A stretch of 64,000 nt of DNA from Petrosia ficiformis. Lineage: Eukaryota > Porifera > Demospongiae > Haplosclerida > Petrosiidae. Shown in pieces: positions 1 to 13,000 of this stretch (within the stretch, counting starts at the first letter, position 1; every line of letters begins with the position of its first letter). A program made the translations under genes and the position numbers. The stretch spans positions 3,854,444-3,918,443 of the forward strand of contig OX345639.1 in assembly GCA_947044365.1 (NCBI GenBank). Direction: 5' to 3'. The notes beneath the pieces are model-generated. The model saw only the letters and a list, made by a program, of their open reading frames with translations. It made no database searches and was not told where the DNA came from.

Positions 1-40
1 ATTCATCCATCCATCCATCCATTCATTCATTCATTTTGTT
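1..40. repeat. CATC/ATTC microsatellite at window edge
   Basis: Short run of CATC then ATTC tetranucleotides. It appears to be the tail of an MDN1 intron, because an acceptor AG at 44-45 follows directly and opens a coding exon. Confidence 0.8.
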
Positions 41-45
41 ATTAG

Positions 46-3000
46 GGATTTTGTACTCCTGACCTCTCAGAGGAAGAAGATGGTGGAATTGAAGGAGAGG
101 AGTTTGTTGATATGGATGCTGGTGGTTTTGATGAGGGAGAAGGATCAAAGAATGTTAATGATAAGGTTGATCAAAGCAATTTGGTAAGACCTCTAGACAA
201 AATAAAACAGGTTTTAAAAACTAGTAAAACTGGTTTATTGTTAGGATCCTGGAGGAGGAGAAGGAGAAGGAGAGAAGAGAGATGAAGATAATGATGCTCT
301 TGAAATGAATGAAGATTTTGAAGGAAGGACAGAAGACATACCTCATAAAGAAGATGATATAGATAAAAATGAGAAGTTAATATATGTGAACAAAAGTTCA
401 TGCAAAAAGGGACCATTCCTGCTAAATGATGTTTCTCGAATACCTATCTATAATTGCTTGCTAATGTCGCTATACCTCCATTTTGTACAGGAAGTCAATG
501 AGATTTGATATCCAGGAAGAGATAACATCAAACTTCTTAGATACCAAATGTTACTGACTTGGCCAAATAGCTAGTCATTAAATAGAAGTGTTAGTTAGTT
601 GTTTTGTGGGAAAAGGTACCTTTTTGCAAATTTGGCCATATTTACATTGTATAGAAGATGAAATGGCCCCCTATGTCTATACAGTGAATCTGATGAAGAA
701 GAAGATCTTGATAAGAAGATGGGTCAGTTGGAAGATGATGAAGAGAGAGATGAAGATGAAACTCTTGATAGACAAATGTGGGCACCAGAAGAAGAGGAGG
801 AGGAAGAGGACACTGAGGTGAGAATAATAAGAAACATCACATTATAATCATTATTGATTTGTTTATTAAGATGAATAAAAACTCTGGGGGTGGAACATCA
901 ATGAACCAGGAAACACAAATTGTTGCTAAAGAAGGTCCATCTATCTATCTATCCATCTATCTATCTATTTATGTGTTTATTGTGTCAAAGAATACCAACA
1001 CTCTCTGTCTTTGTTTCTCTTTGTAAAGATTCCAAACCTGGGAAAACTGGAGAAGAAAACGAGGATCCATCTCAAAATGGGAAGGATCCTCCTGATATAG
1101 ATGATGAAGAGATTGTTAATGACATCGATGAGTATTTTGAGGCTGGCAAAGAACCTAAGCAGAATAATGATGTATGTACATGTATGTATTATGTATGTAT
1201 GTATTGTCGAATAATATACATACATATGTATATGTGTGTATACTCACATATGCAACTTGTATTTATGTATGTATGTATGTAAGTACATGTATGTATGTCA
1301 TATGTACATTTCAGACATGGGGCAAAGCACTTAAGTGCTTTATATTTCCTTCTAAGAAAGTACTTGAGTACAAACACAATTGAAAGTATGAAGCATAGAA
1401 TCAGTGACATTAATGACATTAGTGACATCAGTGACATTAGTGACATTAGTGACACTAATGACATTAGTGACACTAATGACATTAGTGACATAGTGTCATT
1501 AGTGACATTAATGCAATAGTATTTACATATTATACTGTTTAACTGTACATGTATGTAGCCCATGGACTGATTTAATTAGAATTTCAGAGAATATTAAAAT
1601 GCTCACAGTTCTAACAGATAATATTTTTGATCAAAACCACTTTATATACCTAATAAGGACATTATTATGTAACTTTACGAACAGTTTCGACGCAATCCGA
1701 AACAATTGATTTTCTAGTAAAAAATCAGTACCAAGGCTATATATAGTTCATGATCCAATTGGAATTTCAAGAGAATATTAAAATGCTCACGGTTCTAACA
1801 GATAATATTTTTGATCAAAATCACTTTATATACCTAATAAGGACATCATTATGTAACTTTACGAACAGTTTCGACGCAATCCGAAACAATTGATTTTCTA
1901 GTAAAAAATCAGTACCAAGGCTATACATGTAGTTCATGGTCTGATTAGAATTTCAAGAGAATATTAAAATGCTCACGATTCTAACAGATAATATTTTGAT
2001 CAAAACCACTTTATATATCTAATAAGGACATCATTATGTACCAGTATTATAAATATTATTACAGGAAGAAGGAACTGATTTTGGAGATCTCAATTTAGAT
2101 AAAGATGATAAAGATGATAATGAAGAGATGGAGAAGAGTAATGAAGAGGAAATTATATCAGACATGGAAACAGACGAGGTAACATCTGATCAACCTCAAA
2201 CAAATCAAGAAGAAATAGAAGAAGATGAAGGACAAGGGGAAGATGAAGGACAAGAAGAAGATGAAAGAGGAAGAGAAGATGAAGGACAAGGAGAGGGACA
2301 GGTACAGGAAATGGAAGATGAGGTTGATGAAGAGATGGATACTAATGGAAGATCATACTCTTCTAGTGATACTATCTATGGAGTACCACAATCACAATCT
2401 ACTGATACCAAGGTTATTATATCACTAGTCACATGATTGTCACATGATGTAGTTTATGTTTTTAATAGGATCAAAAGGAATCTAACACACAAATACAAGA
2501 GAGAAAGGTTATCTTAACTAACTAATTATATAATCATTAACAAGATATTAATTAATTAATAGTTATGAATATTATAATTAAATACTTTATTAGGAAACAA
2601 CTGCAGATGAACAATCCTCCGAAGATCCTAATAGTGATACAGGCACTGTTACTACAGGTAAAAATCTATCTATCTATCTATCTATCTATCCATCCATACA
2701 ACAATCATGATGACTTCATATTATACCATGTGTATATGTATCCTGAATGTACGTATTCTCTATATATCTTGAATGTATCCTGAAAATATCCTGAATGTAT
2801 CTTGTAGCAACAGATCAAGATAAAGGAAGTACTGTGATTCCAGTATCACTAAATGGAAATACTAAAGTCAGTTGAGGACTCGGTATATTCATACAGTTCT
2901 ATTTCATATTCTCTATTATCAGGAAACTAAACCTTCCAGAAGAAAGCACTCACAGCATGACAACATGCCATACTCTCTGTCTGATCCAGTTAACAGACCC

Positions 3001-5375
3001 GTTAAACGAGCTAAATTGATGAAATCCTCTGAAGACAATCTTCAACTATTAGATGATTATAATTCTGAACGACAAACCAAAGTCTGTGACTATTATACTA
3101 TTATTAATGATACTACTAGTTCCAAATTTGCAGGACTCAGACCAATACCAGCATGTAACTGAGAATCAGGATAGTGATAATGTAGCGTGGGATACTGTGA
3201 ATGGTACTGAAGGAGGAGGCAAGTACCCACTAGGGGAAGAACCTACAGACGATCTGGAAGAAGATAATGGAGGCCTAATATCGGAAGAGGTGATTAAATG
3301 TGTTTGTTGATTCTCTCGTAATTTCTAATGTTGTTGATAGGTTTCCATGGCAACAGAGTACCAGATATCAAATGAGGATAAAGAAGGATCTGTGAATCAT
3401 ACTGATCAGGAAGAGGAGGAAGAGAATAATATGGATATAAATAGACCTGACAAGAGAGAGGACACGGAAAGGGTGCGTCCTACGAACAGCTTCTTTGCTA
3501 CTGGGGACAGCTCAATATGGAATAACTATAATACCATTGTGAGTATATTATCATAGACACACACATGCACACACCTCACACACACACATCACACACATCA
3601 CACAGATATACTTTAATAATTATCATGTTCTTAGGATGAAATGAAGTTAAGAGAGTCATTACAAACTGCAGTTGAAACACTTCACAAGAGCTCTGTGGTA
3701 AATCATTACATTCACTTGTCACATGGGACTCATATGATCTTTTCCATAGTCACATGATTCTACCGAATTATGGATGCAGTATGAGGCACTAACCTCTTCT
3801 CTATCACATTCTCTTTGTGAAGAGCTCAGACTTATTCTACAACCAACACAGGCAGCAAAACTAAAGTATTAACTCAATATTTCTCTTCTCTGTCCTTACT
3901 TCCTTCTTCATCTTACAGAGGAGATTTCAGAACTGGAAAAAGATTGAACATGCGTAGAATAATTCCTTATATTGCAAGTAACTTCCAAAATGATCGTATA
4001 TGGTTGAGACGAAGCAGACCCAGTAAACGTGAATATCAGATCCTTTTAGCAATGGATGATTCAGCTAGTATGAAAGAGAATGATTGTAATCAAATGGCAT
4101 ATGAATCTTTAGCACTTATTAGTGCATCATTGCAAAAACTAGAATGTGGTCAACTAGGAATATGTAGGTAAATGAATATAATATACTAAACTCTGTTCAC
4201 ATTCACGATGACTTCAAAATTAGGATTATGATGACTTTATATGTAATTTAGTGTATAGTTTAGTGTCATAAGATTAATATATGATTATACTGTAACTCAA
4301 TAATGAAGTGAAATGTGATGTACACAAAAAAAAAAGAATTAGTTATATGAAAATGGTGCAGGAAAAAAGATTGTTAGTCATTCCAAACTAAAGTTATGAA
4401 CATTTTTGTTTTAGGTCAAGGTGAACATGAATGACCTTTGATAGTATTAATACATATATTAATAATAATTAGTGATTATGTTATTAATTAAGACTAATAT
4501 ATTATTGTGGTATATTTATACATTGTCTTGTGATGAATATATAATATTATAATTATTAATATATATCTATTATTGTATTAAGATTTGGTGAAACTGTTGA
4601 AGTACTCCATTCCTTGGACCAACCTTTCTCTGCGACTCAAGGTGGACACATTCTCCAACACCTAGACTTCTCACAAACTAAGACAAACTTTGTTAAGGTT
4701 TGTCCTTATCATCTAATATTAATTATCTTATATTTGTTTGTATGTTGTTCAGTTGCTTCAGAGTGCTGAGTCTTTGTTTAGTCAATGTTTATTACAAGGT
4801 AGAAAGACATCTCTTGATATCAGTCAACTATTGGTGATCCTTTCTGATGGTAGAGGTGTATTTGCTGATGGAACTCAGGTATGATAAATTTTTGAGTGTA
4901 TATCTATATTCTCATTCTATTTTAAAATGTTATTGCTATTTTACAGGCTGTAGAAAGTGGAGTTCGTAAATTAACTGAAATGGGAGTTTTTTCAGTATTT
5001 ATAATTCTAGATGGATTAGCTAAAGTAAGTAAATATAGATACACATTGTAAGGATTAAAAGTACTGCATGGCTGGAATGAGTCCAGGAATGGGAATCAGT
5101 CTAACTCATAATGTTTTATAATTAATTTTTCCATACTCAGGATTCAGTTGTTGATATTAAAGTACCAACATTTGTACCCGGACAGGTAACCATGGCAACT
5201 GGAGTTATTTTCATTGTTACAATCCTCTTTTATATTTCAGCCTCCAATCATTAAGAGTTATCTGGATACATTTCCATTCCCATTCTATATTGTGCTAAGA
5301 GATATACAATCTCTTCCCAGTGTATTAGGAGAGTCACTAAGACAATGGTTCGAGTTGGTTACTATGGAAACATGA
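46..5375 (+). CDS. MDN1: Midasin (MDN1/Rea1), C-terminal part, 5' end outside window
   Basis: Midasin is a giant dynein-like AAA+ ATPase that remodels pre-60S ribosomes in the nucleolus and nucleus. Only the end of the gene is here. Many small exons (about 46-180, 248-375, 686-817, 1028-1170, 2064-2412, 2923-3290, 3342-3538 and others) encode the long Asp/Glu-rich segment that precedes the MIDAS domain. Exons 3921-4168, 4583-4698, 4753-4878, 4947-5023, 5141-5185 and 5241-5372 then encode a von Willebrand A/MIDAS domain. The metal-binding motif appears as DDSASM (DxSxS type), followed by FGETVEVLH, LSDGRGVF and the family-typical end FPFPFYIVLRD...RQWFELVT. In the family this domain grips the Ubl domains of Ytm1 and Rsa4. 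The stop is TGA at 5373-5375. Exon borders in the acidic part are approximate, because low-complexity sequence gives little guidance. Gene identity is secure. Confidence 0.93.
1397..1510 (+). repeat. Minisatellite of TGACATTAG/TGACATTAA units in an MDN1 intron
   Basis: About a dozen 9-bp units (AGTGACATT, AATGACATT and close variants) in tandem, inside the MDN1 intron between the exons ending near 1170 and starting near 2064. Confidence 0.85.
1573..2036. repeat. Interspersed repeat family A, about 2.7 tandem copies (MDN1 intron)
   Basis: A unit of roughly 180 bp is repeated nearly three times. Landmarks are GAATATTAAAATGCTCAC, then ACTTTATATACCTAATAAGG, then AAAAATCAGTACCAAGGC; the third copy is cut short. 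The reverse complement of the same unit occurs in a DIS3L2 intron (24956-25183) and a CEP350 intron (56953-57225), so it is an interspersed family and not a local duplication. No coding capacity is visible. Confidence 0.85.
4193..4440 (+). mobile_element. Interspersed repeat family B (MITE-like), MDN1 intron copy
   Basis: This block starts GTTCACATTCACGATGAC and ends GGTGAACATGAATGACC. The ends are imperfect inverted repeats of each other (GTTCAC near both outer ends on opposite strands). It matches 20320-20565 in reverse orientation along almost its whole length, sharing for example GTCATAAGATTAATA, GATTATACTG and AAGTTATGAACATTTTT. It has no ORF. A non-autonomous DNA transposon is the simplest reading; the superfamily is not determined. 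Confidence 0.75.
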
Positions 5376-5936
5376 ATTTTTCCTGTATCATAATTAAATT
5401 AATGAGTTTTTCCTGTATCATATAATAGGTAAATTATTATTATTTATTAATGAATTTTATTGTCGTCACATGATATTGTCTACTGATTGTCTGATGATCA
5501 CATGATACTAAATAAACAAGGTGCTAAAATTAGAATACTAATCACAGATAATGACCCTTCACTAGATATCTATATAAATAGAAATATGAGATATAAAATA
5601 CTACTCAGTCTAATGTCTCTTGCATACCTGATATGCTCTCGATTTATTAAAAACTAGTTTAATTAGTGAATTAGAATTGTATTTTTCAATAGCTTCCTGA
5701 AATTATAAATTAAAGATTTGTTCATAGAATGGAATTCCCTACTAGGCCTAGGTGAACCCATACTATTCCTTCTGGACACCAAATATATAGAGAAGTTGTC
5801 CTCATTTCAGAGGTGAATTTATATTAAAGTACAGTTTGGGACATTTGTAAGTGCTCTCATGATCAATACAGAGGTGTCCTCATTTCAGGGAGTTTGGAAT
5901 AGAGAGGGTTCACTGTAATTATATAAAGTTACTTGT
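5376..5936. other. MDN1 / EF-hand gene tail-to-tail spacer
   Basis: This AT-rich convergent spacer has no gene. It starts with a direct duplication of TTTTTCCTGTATCATA (near 5379 and 5407). At about 5790-5925 a segment contains GTCCTCATTTCAG twice and ends GGGTTCACTGTAA. Similar sequence (GGTGTCCTCATTTCAGGAGG ... ATCACTGTA) lies in an INPP5E intron at 32145-32250, so this is probably a degraded interspersed element. Confidence 0.6.
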
Positions 5937-7486
5937 TCACCTCGATACAGTTGATAGAGACTTTGCCTTCAATACTTAATTGTTCAATAATGAACTATGT
6001 ATTAGAAATAGTAAATGAAGTGGTATATAAACAATAAACTACACTAACATACCATTAATGGTTTCATGATCTTTTGATAAAATTCTGGAGAATTTCTATC
6101 ATCTAACTTTTGAGGTAATCTAAAACAGAATCAGCAGAATGTATTAATTATTATACTATTTCCAAAACTTACACAATATCTTGAAGAAATGTTGTCATTG
6201 AATAACAGAGAATGAAATCACGTTTACCAAAATATGTTGTGTCTCCTAGTACGTGATAAACCTGTTTTACCAGATAATAAATACAGTTATTATCAATCGT
6301 TAAATACATACTGGTTTTAAATATGTTTCTAATGTGTCACTTGAGATCATCTTAAACTTTTGTTTTAGTCCACTAAGAACTTCAGGAAAACTCAAATGTC
6401 TTTTTAAAGAATTGATGGATTACAGAGTATATTGTAAAAGTGCTCTTCTTCAGTATTTACTTACCCGTCTCCATTTTGATCCAGTCTCGCAAACATCTCT
6501 GTGGCTGTTAATTTAAGATCTGCTGGTACATATCGTAGAAGATGAATAAACTGAAAGAAAAAATTATTCGAAAATAGCAGGAGATCTTTACTATATATAT
6601 ATTACTAACAACCTCAAACATCTTCTCAGACTTTCTTCTTTGTTGTGTTAATGAATGTTTGTTGCTTGGTCCCACAGTGGGAAGAACTGTCTTTGATGTA
6701 CTAAGGATACAAGTAATCAATGAGATGCAAGTTATATATATATATTATATATACAAGTCATAATTACCTTGCAATAATCTGTGGAAGTTTAGTGACTGAA
6801 GATGAAATATTCTTAGCTCCATGATGTAATAAAGATGTTGAGGAAAGTTTGGAAGTAAGGTTGCTTTTAGAGATTGTAAGTGTAGTACTCAATGCTTCTG
6901 GATGCTGCAGTGGGTCAGGTATCTCTGGGAGTTTTGTTAATGTTAAATGAGATTTCTTTATTCCATTTCTGTAGTGTATCTTGTGTGGAATCAGTCTGTC
7001 TTTCAAAGGTGGAAGATGTCTACGTCTTCCTTGCAACTTGCTGACAGCCTGATTAGACAAAAGTGATTTTGTAGTAAAAGGTTCTGGATCAATGTGTGGC
7101 TTTGGTTTAGGTTGCACAGCACATCTTGTAATGACATCTTGTTCAGTATCTTCAGGTGATGGGATTCCGTATTTCCATGTTCTGTGACATCTGCAACGAC
7201 TATAAGCTAATGTCATATGTATATTATTACCCTTAAAACCATCCCTTGCTAAATGGTCACACTTTGGACAGGTTTTCAATGCACTGATTAACACTGGCAA
7301 AGGGACTCTTCTGTCCAGTTGAGAAGGATTATCATCTTTACTAGTCATAGGTATCTTACTGGAAGGATCTTGACAGCTGCCTACTGCAGGCATTTCAAAG
7401 ACAGACACGCCTACAGAATGTGTAGCTAAATTGAATGTGCTGCTAGCTTCACTAGCGTATTTCAAAGCTAGTGAAGTCTCCTGCAA
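5937..7486 (-). CDS. Unassigned EF-hand-containing protein
   Basis: I do not recognise the family. Seven exons splice cleanly (about 7486-6766, 6707-6615, 6553-6467, 6433-6345, 6263-6175, 6118-6053, 5966-5937) to about 390 residues. The N-terminal two thirds is basic and Ser/Thr-rich, with a CPKC ... CRC cysteine group near residues 80-110 that might bind metal. The C-terminal part holds one canonical EF-hand loop, DQNGDGHLSFPE, with acidic or oxygen ligands at loop positions 1, 3, 5, 9 and 12, split by an intron between the loop glycines. The C-terminus is ...SLSTVSR. The start codon is the first ATG of the open frame, 86 bp from the PSMD13 start on the opposite strand; a start further upstream is unlikely given that spacing. 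Calcium binding is inferred from the loop only. Confidence 0.7.
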
Positions 7487-7571
7487 TAGTGCTGCAGCTT
7501 GCAGCAGTGGGTGGGGCTGCCTCTACCAAGTCTCCGTATTCTCTTAGAATACGGAGTACATGTGGTAAAAA
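7487..7571. promoter_or_regulatory. 85-bp bidirectional promoter with a perfect hairpin
   Basis: This is the head-to-head spacer between the EF-hand gene and PSMD13. At 7532-7556 it holds a perfect inverted repeat, CTCCGTATTCT and AGAATACGGAG, separated by only CTT. Whether this is a protein-binding palindrome or a 5'UTR hairpin cannot be told from sequence. Confidence 0.55.
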
Positions 7572-8140
7572 ATGGCCAGAAATGTGAGTGATTATATTCA
7601 GAGTAAAGTTATTGAGTGTGGAGACAATGTTGACTTAGCTGACAGCTGGGTACAGCTGGATGATCTCTATACTAAAAAGTAAGGCAGAAAAACTTTACTT
7701 ATTTAACAAGTTGTTCGTCAAATTATTTCAATTTTACTTTCTCCTAATTAGGTTATGGCATCAGTTAACAGAAGCTGTCAAAGTTTTTGTACGTCAAAGT
7801 ATTTTTATTCATGGAGGATTAGTTGAGGTATGTCACATGTTAATCACATGATACAACGTTAATGAAATTTTCTTAGTTTTATCATATGTTTATTTCGGAC
7901 TTTGAGCACAAGTGAGCTATGAATATCATTAAAATTATGTTAATTAGTTTTATAATAATTGCAGAATTAATCCCTTATCATTAGTGGAGATAGTACTGGT
8001 AGTGGTTACAGAAATTATCAGTAAGTTGATCACATGATGACCTAAATGGTCATGTGACTTTCTGTAATGAAACCTCTCACCTCAGATCATGAAGAAGCAT
8101 TTGCCTTCATTGAGGGAATCAAAGAGAAGGTGATATTATT

Positions 8141-8179
<39 letters not shown>

Positions 8180-9886
8180 TCAGGTAAAGAATGATCTAGA
8201 AGCAAAGGTATTATGTATGATTGAAATTGGCAGAATAAAGCTCAGAGCACAGCTAATGGATGATGTAAAAGTATGTTACCAAACTTCTCCCTACACACTT
8301 ACACTAAATCCTCCTCCTCCTCCTCCTCTCCCTTTTCCTTCCTGTCAGACAATCATAGAGGAGTCAAGTGAACTATTAGACACTGTTGATGGAATCACAT
8401 CAGTTCATTCTCGTTATTATGAATTATCTAGTGAATATTATAAGGTCTCCATATATACATATATACATAGTTACATACATACATATATTATACATACATA
8501 CATACATACATACATACATAGTATACAACTATACATACATAGTACGTATATACGTACGTACATACATTTGTACATACATACTTACATACATACATACTTT
8601 CGTACATACATACATTTGTACGTACGTACGTACATACATACATACATACATACATACATACATACATACATACATACAAAAATACATTTGTACATACATA
8701 TGTACGTACGTACATACAAACATACATACATACATACATACATACATACATACATACATACACACATGCAGGTTAAGAGTGATCATACTTCATATTATCG
8801 TGATGCATTGAGATACTTGGGTTGTGTAGATATTCACGCAATGTCTGGTAATGTTTTTACTAGGAGACTACCTAATTAATAATTAATTAATGACTTATTT
8901 CCTACAGTGGAAGAGAAGTCTGCTAGAGGATTCTGTTTAGCTATTGCTGCTTTGATAGGAGAAGGGATCTTTAACTTCGGAGAACTAGTATTTACTGACA
9001 AATAGATAAATAGATGAATATATGAAATGGATGGATAGATAGACATGTGTACAGTAGAGTAGAGATGGATGAATGGATCTATACAGACACTCTTCACTCT
9101 ATGTATTCTTCACTCTTTAAATATTCTTATTCCTCAGCTATGTCAAGGTGTAATGGAAGGATTAAGACAAACTGAAAAAGGATGGCTAGTTGATCTATTA
9201 CAAGCTTTTAATGAAGGAAACTTAGCTAGGTTTTATTCACTTAAACAATTTTGGGAACTCCAACCCGATCTGTTATCAAATCAACATAAATTAGAAGCCA
9301 AAATACGTCTCCTGTGTTTAATGGAGGTAATTATATTACACATACACACACACACACATATGCAAGCATATAAATTAAATATTTTACTATCACTCCTAGC
9401 TTATTTTTCGGAGACACGCCCACAAACGTACAATACCATTTGTGACAATAGCAGAAGCTGCACAAGTAGATATTAAAGAGGTATTAATATTATATTAGTA
9501 TAGTTATGATTGTGTTATGGTGTACATGTACATGTAGGTAGAGTTGCTGGTAATGAAAGCTTTATCTCTGGGACTAGTCAAAGGTAGTATTTATCTCATC
9601 TATCTATCTGTCTATCTATCTATCTATCTATCTATCAGGTACTATAGATGAAGTAGATCAACAAGTTAATATGACATGGGTACAACCTCGTGTTTTAGAC
9701 TATACTCAGGTGAAGAGAGGTTTATTTCTAGTCTCATTCGTATTCCTATTTTGGTCTCATTCCCATTCCTATTCCTAATCTCAGGTTCACAGTTTGAGGG
9801 ATCGTGTTGCTGAATGGTCCACTCAAATTAGAGATACTATTAAACTTATTGAGGATACAGCTCCTGAAGTGGCTGCCCATTCTTGA
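7572..9886 (+). CDS. PSMD13: 26S proteasome lid subunit PSMD13 (Rpn9)
   Basis: Rpn9 is a PCI-domain scaffold subunit of the proteasome lid. The first exon, 7572-7678, ends ...LDDLYTKK. It joins 7752-7827 ([13 protein letters not shown]...), completing the family motif LYTKKLWHQL across a phase-2 junction. Later exons give [102 protein letters not shown] and [10 protein letters not shown]. All are recognisable PSMD13 segments in the right order. The stop is TGA at 9884-9886. The PCI (winged-helix) part is in the second half. Two introns are swollen by repeats: a TTA run at about 8134-8180 and a TACA microsatellite at 8449-8766. Confidence 0.95.
8449..8766. repeat. TACA microsatellite in PSMD13 intron
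   Basis: About 320 bp of TACA/TATG tetranucleotides with TACG interruptions lie between the exons ending ...SEYYK and starting with HTSYYRD. The array is open in several frames on both strands, which gives spurious reading frames. Confidence 0.9.
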
Positions 9887-10050
9887 CCCTATCATAGTTA
9901 ATTAATTTATTATAGTAACTATTTCAAATAAGCATGTAATCTGTTTTGAAACTTATAAATTTCTGTCAATATTTGGAGATGAACAAAAATAGATTTAAAA
10001 ATAATAATGTTGAATTCAAAAAATAAATAAAATTATAGGCTAACTCCAGA

Positions 10051-13000
10051 TCAGTGCCAGACCTGTTATCAAAACAAATAAATTATAGTAACTACTGAAA
10101 CCAGTTTTTACCTTGAGTGTGCTATCAACAGCTCCAGAGTATATTCTTCCTCTACAGGTAGTAAGGCATGTCACACTACCCTCATGACGAGACATTGTTT
10201 GAGCACATGTTAGTAGATCCATATTCCAAACCTAACAGGAACAAGAATGAGGATTGGTTGAATATATGTAATCATACTTACTCTGATTGTTTTATCATAT
10301 GATGCACTAAATAATCTCACATGACCAGGAGTAGGTAATAACGTCAATGAATATACTGTACCAACATGACCTGAGAGAAAAGATATATTGGTAGTTCAAA
10401 TGAATCTCCTCAATTTATTATAGTATCATGTACTATTAATAGTATCATGTAATGGTATCATGTTTCATTAATAGTATCATGTCTATTAATAGTATCATAA
10501 TAGTATCATGTTCTATTAATAGTATCATGTACTATAATTAGTATCATGTACTATTAATAGTATCATAATAGTATCATGTACTATTAATAGTATCATGTTT
10601 CATAGTATCATGTACTATTAATAGTATCATGTACTATTAGTAGTATCATGTTCCATCAATAGTATCATGTACTATTAATAGTATCATAATAGTATCATGT
10701 TCTATTAATAGTATCATGTACTATCATTAGTATTGTGTTTATTAATATTATCATGTTCTAAGTATCCTGTTCTATTAATAGTATCATGTACTATTAATAG
10801 TATCATGTTTCATTAATAGTATCATGTCTATTAATAGTATAATGTACTATTAATAGTATCATAATAGTATCATGTTCTATTAATAGTATCATGTACTATT
10901 ATTAGTATCATGTACTATTAATAGTATCAAGTTCCATAGTATCATGTACTATTAATAGTATCATGTACTATTAGTAGTATCATGTTTCATTAATAGTATC
11001 ATGTCTATTAATAGTATCATGTTCTATTAATATTATCATGTTCTATTAATAGTATCCTGTTCTATTAATAGTATCATGTACTATTAATAGTATCATGTTC
11101 TATTAATAGTATCATGTACTATTAATAGTATCATGTACTATTAATAGTATCATAATAGTATCATGTTCTATTAATGGTATCATGTTCTATTAATAGTATC
11201 ATGTACTATTAATAGTATCATGTTTCATTAATAGTATCATGTCTATTAATAGTATCATGTACTATTATTAGTATCATGTACTATTAATAGTATCAAGTTC
11301 CATTAATAGTATCATGCACTATTAATAGTATCATAATACTATTATGTTCTATAAATAGTATCATGTACTATTATTAGTATTGTGTCTATTAATATTATCA
11401 TGTTCTATTAATGGTATCATGCTCTATTAATAGTATCTTGTACTATTTATTAATAGTGTCATGTACTATTAATAGTATCATATTCCAGTGTCATTATATA
11501 ATATCACTATCAGGAATCGTATCATTGATTCTATTTATAGTATCAAATATATTAAATAGTAATATTAATAAACACTATTATTAATTGATTTCTCAGTCTA
11601 TTCTATTAATAGTATCAATGATTCCATATATAGTATCATCCTCACCAGATAATGAAGCTACTTCAGATAAACTCTCTTTATCCCAAACATGAATCATATT
11701 CTCATAAGTTCCACAAATAATATGTTTACTACTGACAGTCAGTGAATATACACTACCTCCAGTACATTGTAATACATGTGAGACCTCAAGTGTATCCATA
11801 CTCCAAATCTGTAATGACAAATTGACAATGAGTCTGTAACATCCTCATTCCCATTCCATAATAATACACGATCGTAGTTCCAATACAATACATCATACTC
11901 ATAAGCATGTATAATTACTCTACATACATATCCTCAATTCCTTATTCAATGGAATACGTCTCAGTCCTAACACACTACATCATACCTTAACAGAGCGATA
12001 GGATCCCGAGTATAGGAATCTGTCTGTAGCAACCAGCGCTCTGACCCAATGATTTTGAGTTGGTAGGGTTTTCAAGAGTCTGTTATCTGAAAGATCCCAT
12101 ACCTACAAAAATATTGAAGAAGAATAGTAGCTGTAAATGACCTTTGACCTCAGCTATACTACTGACCTTTATGCTTCTTAAAGACCCACTGAACAGTCTT
12201 GCATTAGATATAGCTAGTGTACATACTGGATCATTATGAGCAATGAAACTAGTCTGTAACTCTAACTTTTTAATATTCCATATTTTAATAGTTTTATCAG
12301 ATGCTCCACTATATAGTAAATGACTATAAAAATTCAATAAAGATTTGATCATTAAAAGAATATAAGAATAACTCACTCCTTAGCACATACAGTAAGTACA
12401 ATACCATCATGTCCTGTTAGTGTCTTAGGTCCTTCATATGTTTCACTCAAATTCCAAACCTAAAAGAATGAATAATGTATTAGTAACCATAGCAACATTG
12501 TAATAACCATAGCAACCATACGAAAACAATATTAAATTGTATTATTATATTGTTGTTATGATAAATGTATGTATGTACATGAACTCACTTTAATAGTATA
12601 ATCTGAAGAGGAACTGAACAAGAGATCACCTGCTGTACATAAACTCCACACAGGACCCTTTAAAGAGGGAGGAGGGGAGGGGGTAGTTTGTATGTAACAC
12701 ACATATATAATAAATATATATATTATATTTACCTTATGACCTACAAATGTACCATGACATTTAAAAAAATGTTGAGAATCACGAACTATTGATTAGAAGA
12801 GTAGGAAATGAAGTAATGTATTATTATTACTATATATTATGTTTACCATTTAATCCTAACTGTTGTTCAACATGACTTAATTTACTCTGTGGTGTAGAAA
12901 GGAGATGGTGAGGAATGGGAGGGTGATAAAGGTGAGAGGGTGATAAAGATGAGAGGAAGAGGAATGGAAGGGTTGATAAAGATGAGGAATGGGAAGGTGA

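Noticed and set aside
8488..8811. Tyr/His/Thr-rich and Met/Tyr/Val/Cys-rich frames on both strands
   Set aside because: Translations of the TACA microsatellite in PSMD13; the same applies to 25862-26217, 46083-46434, 54015-54370 and 58207-58541.
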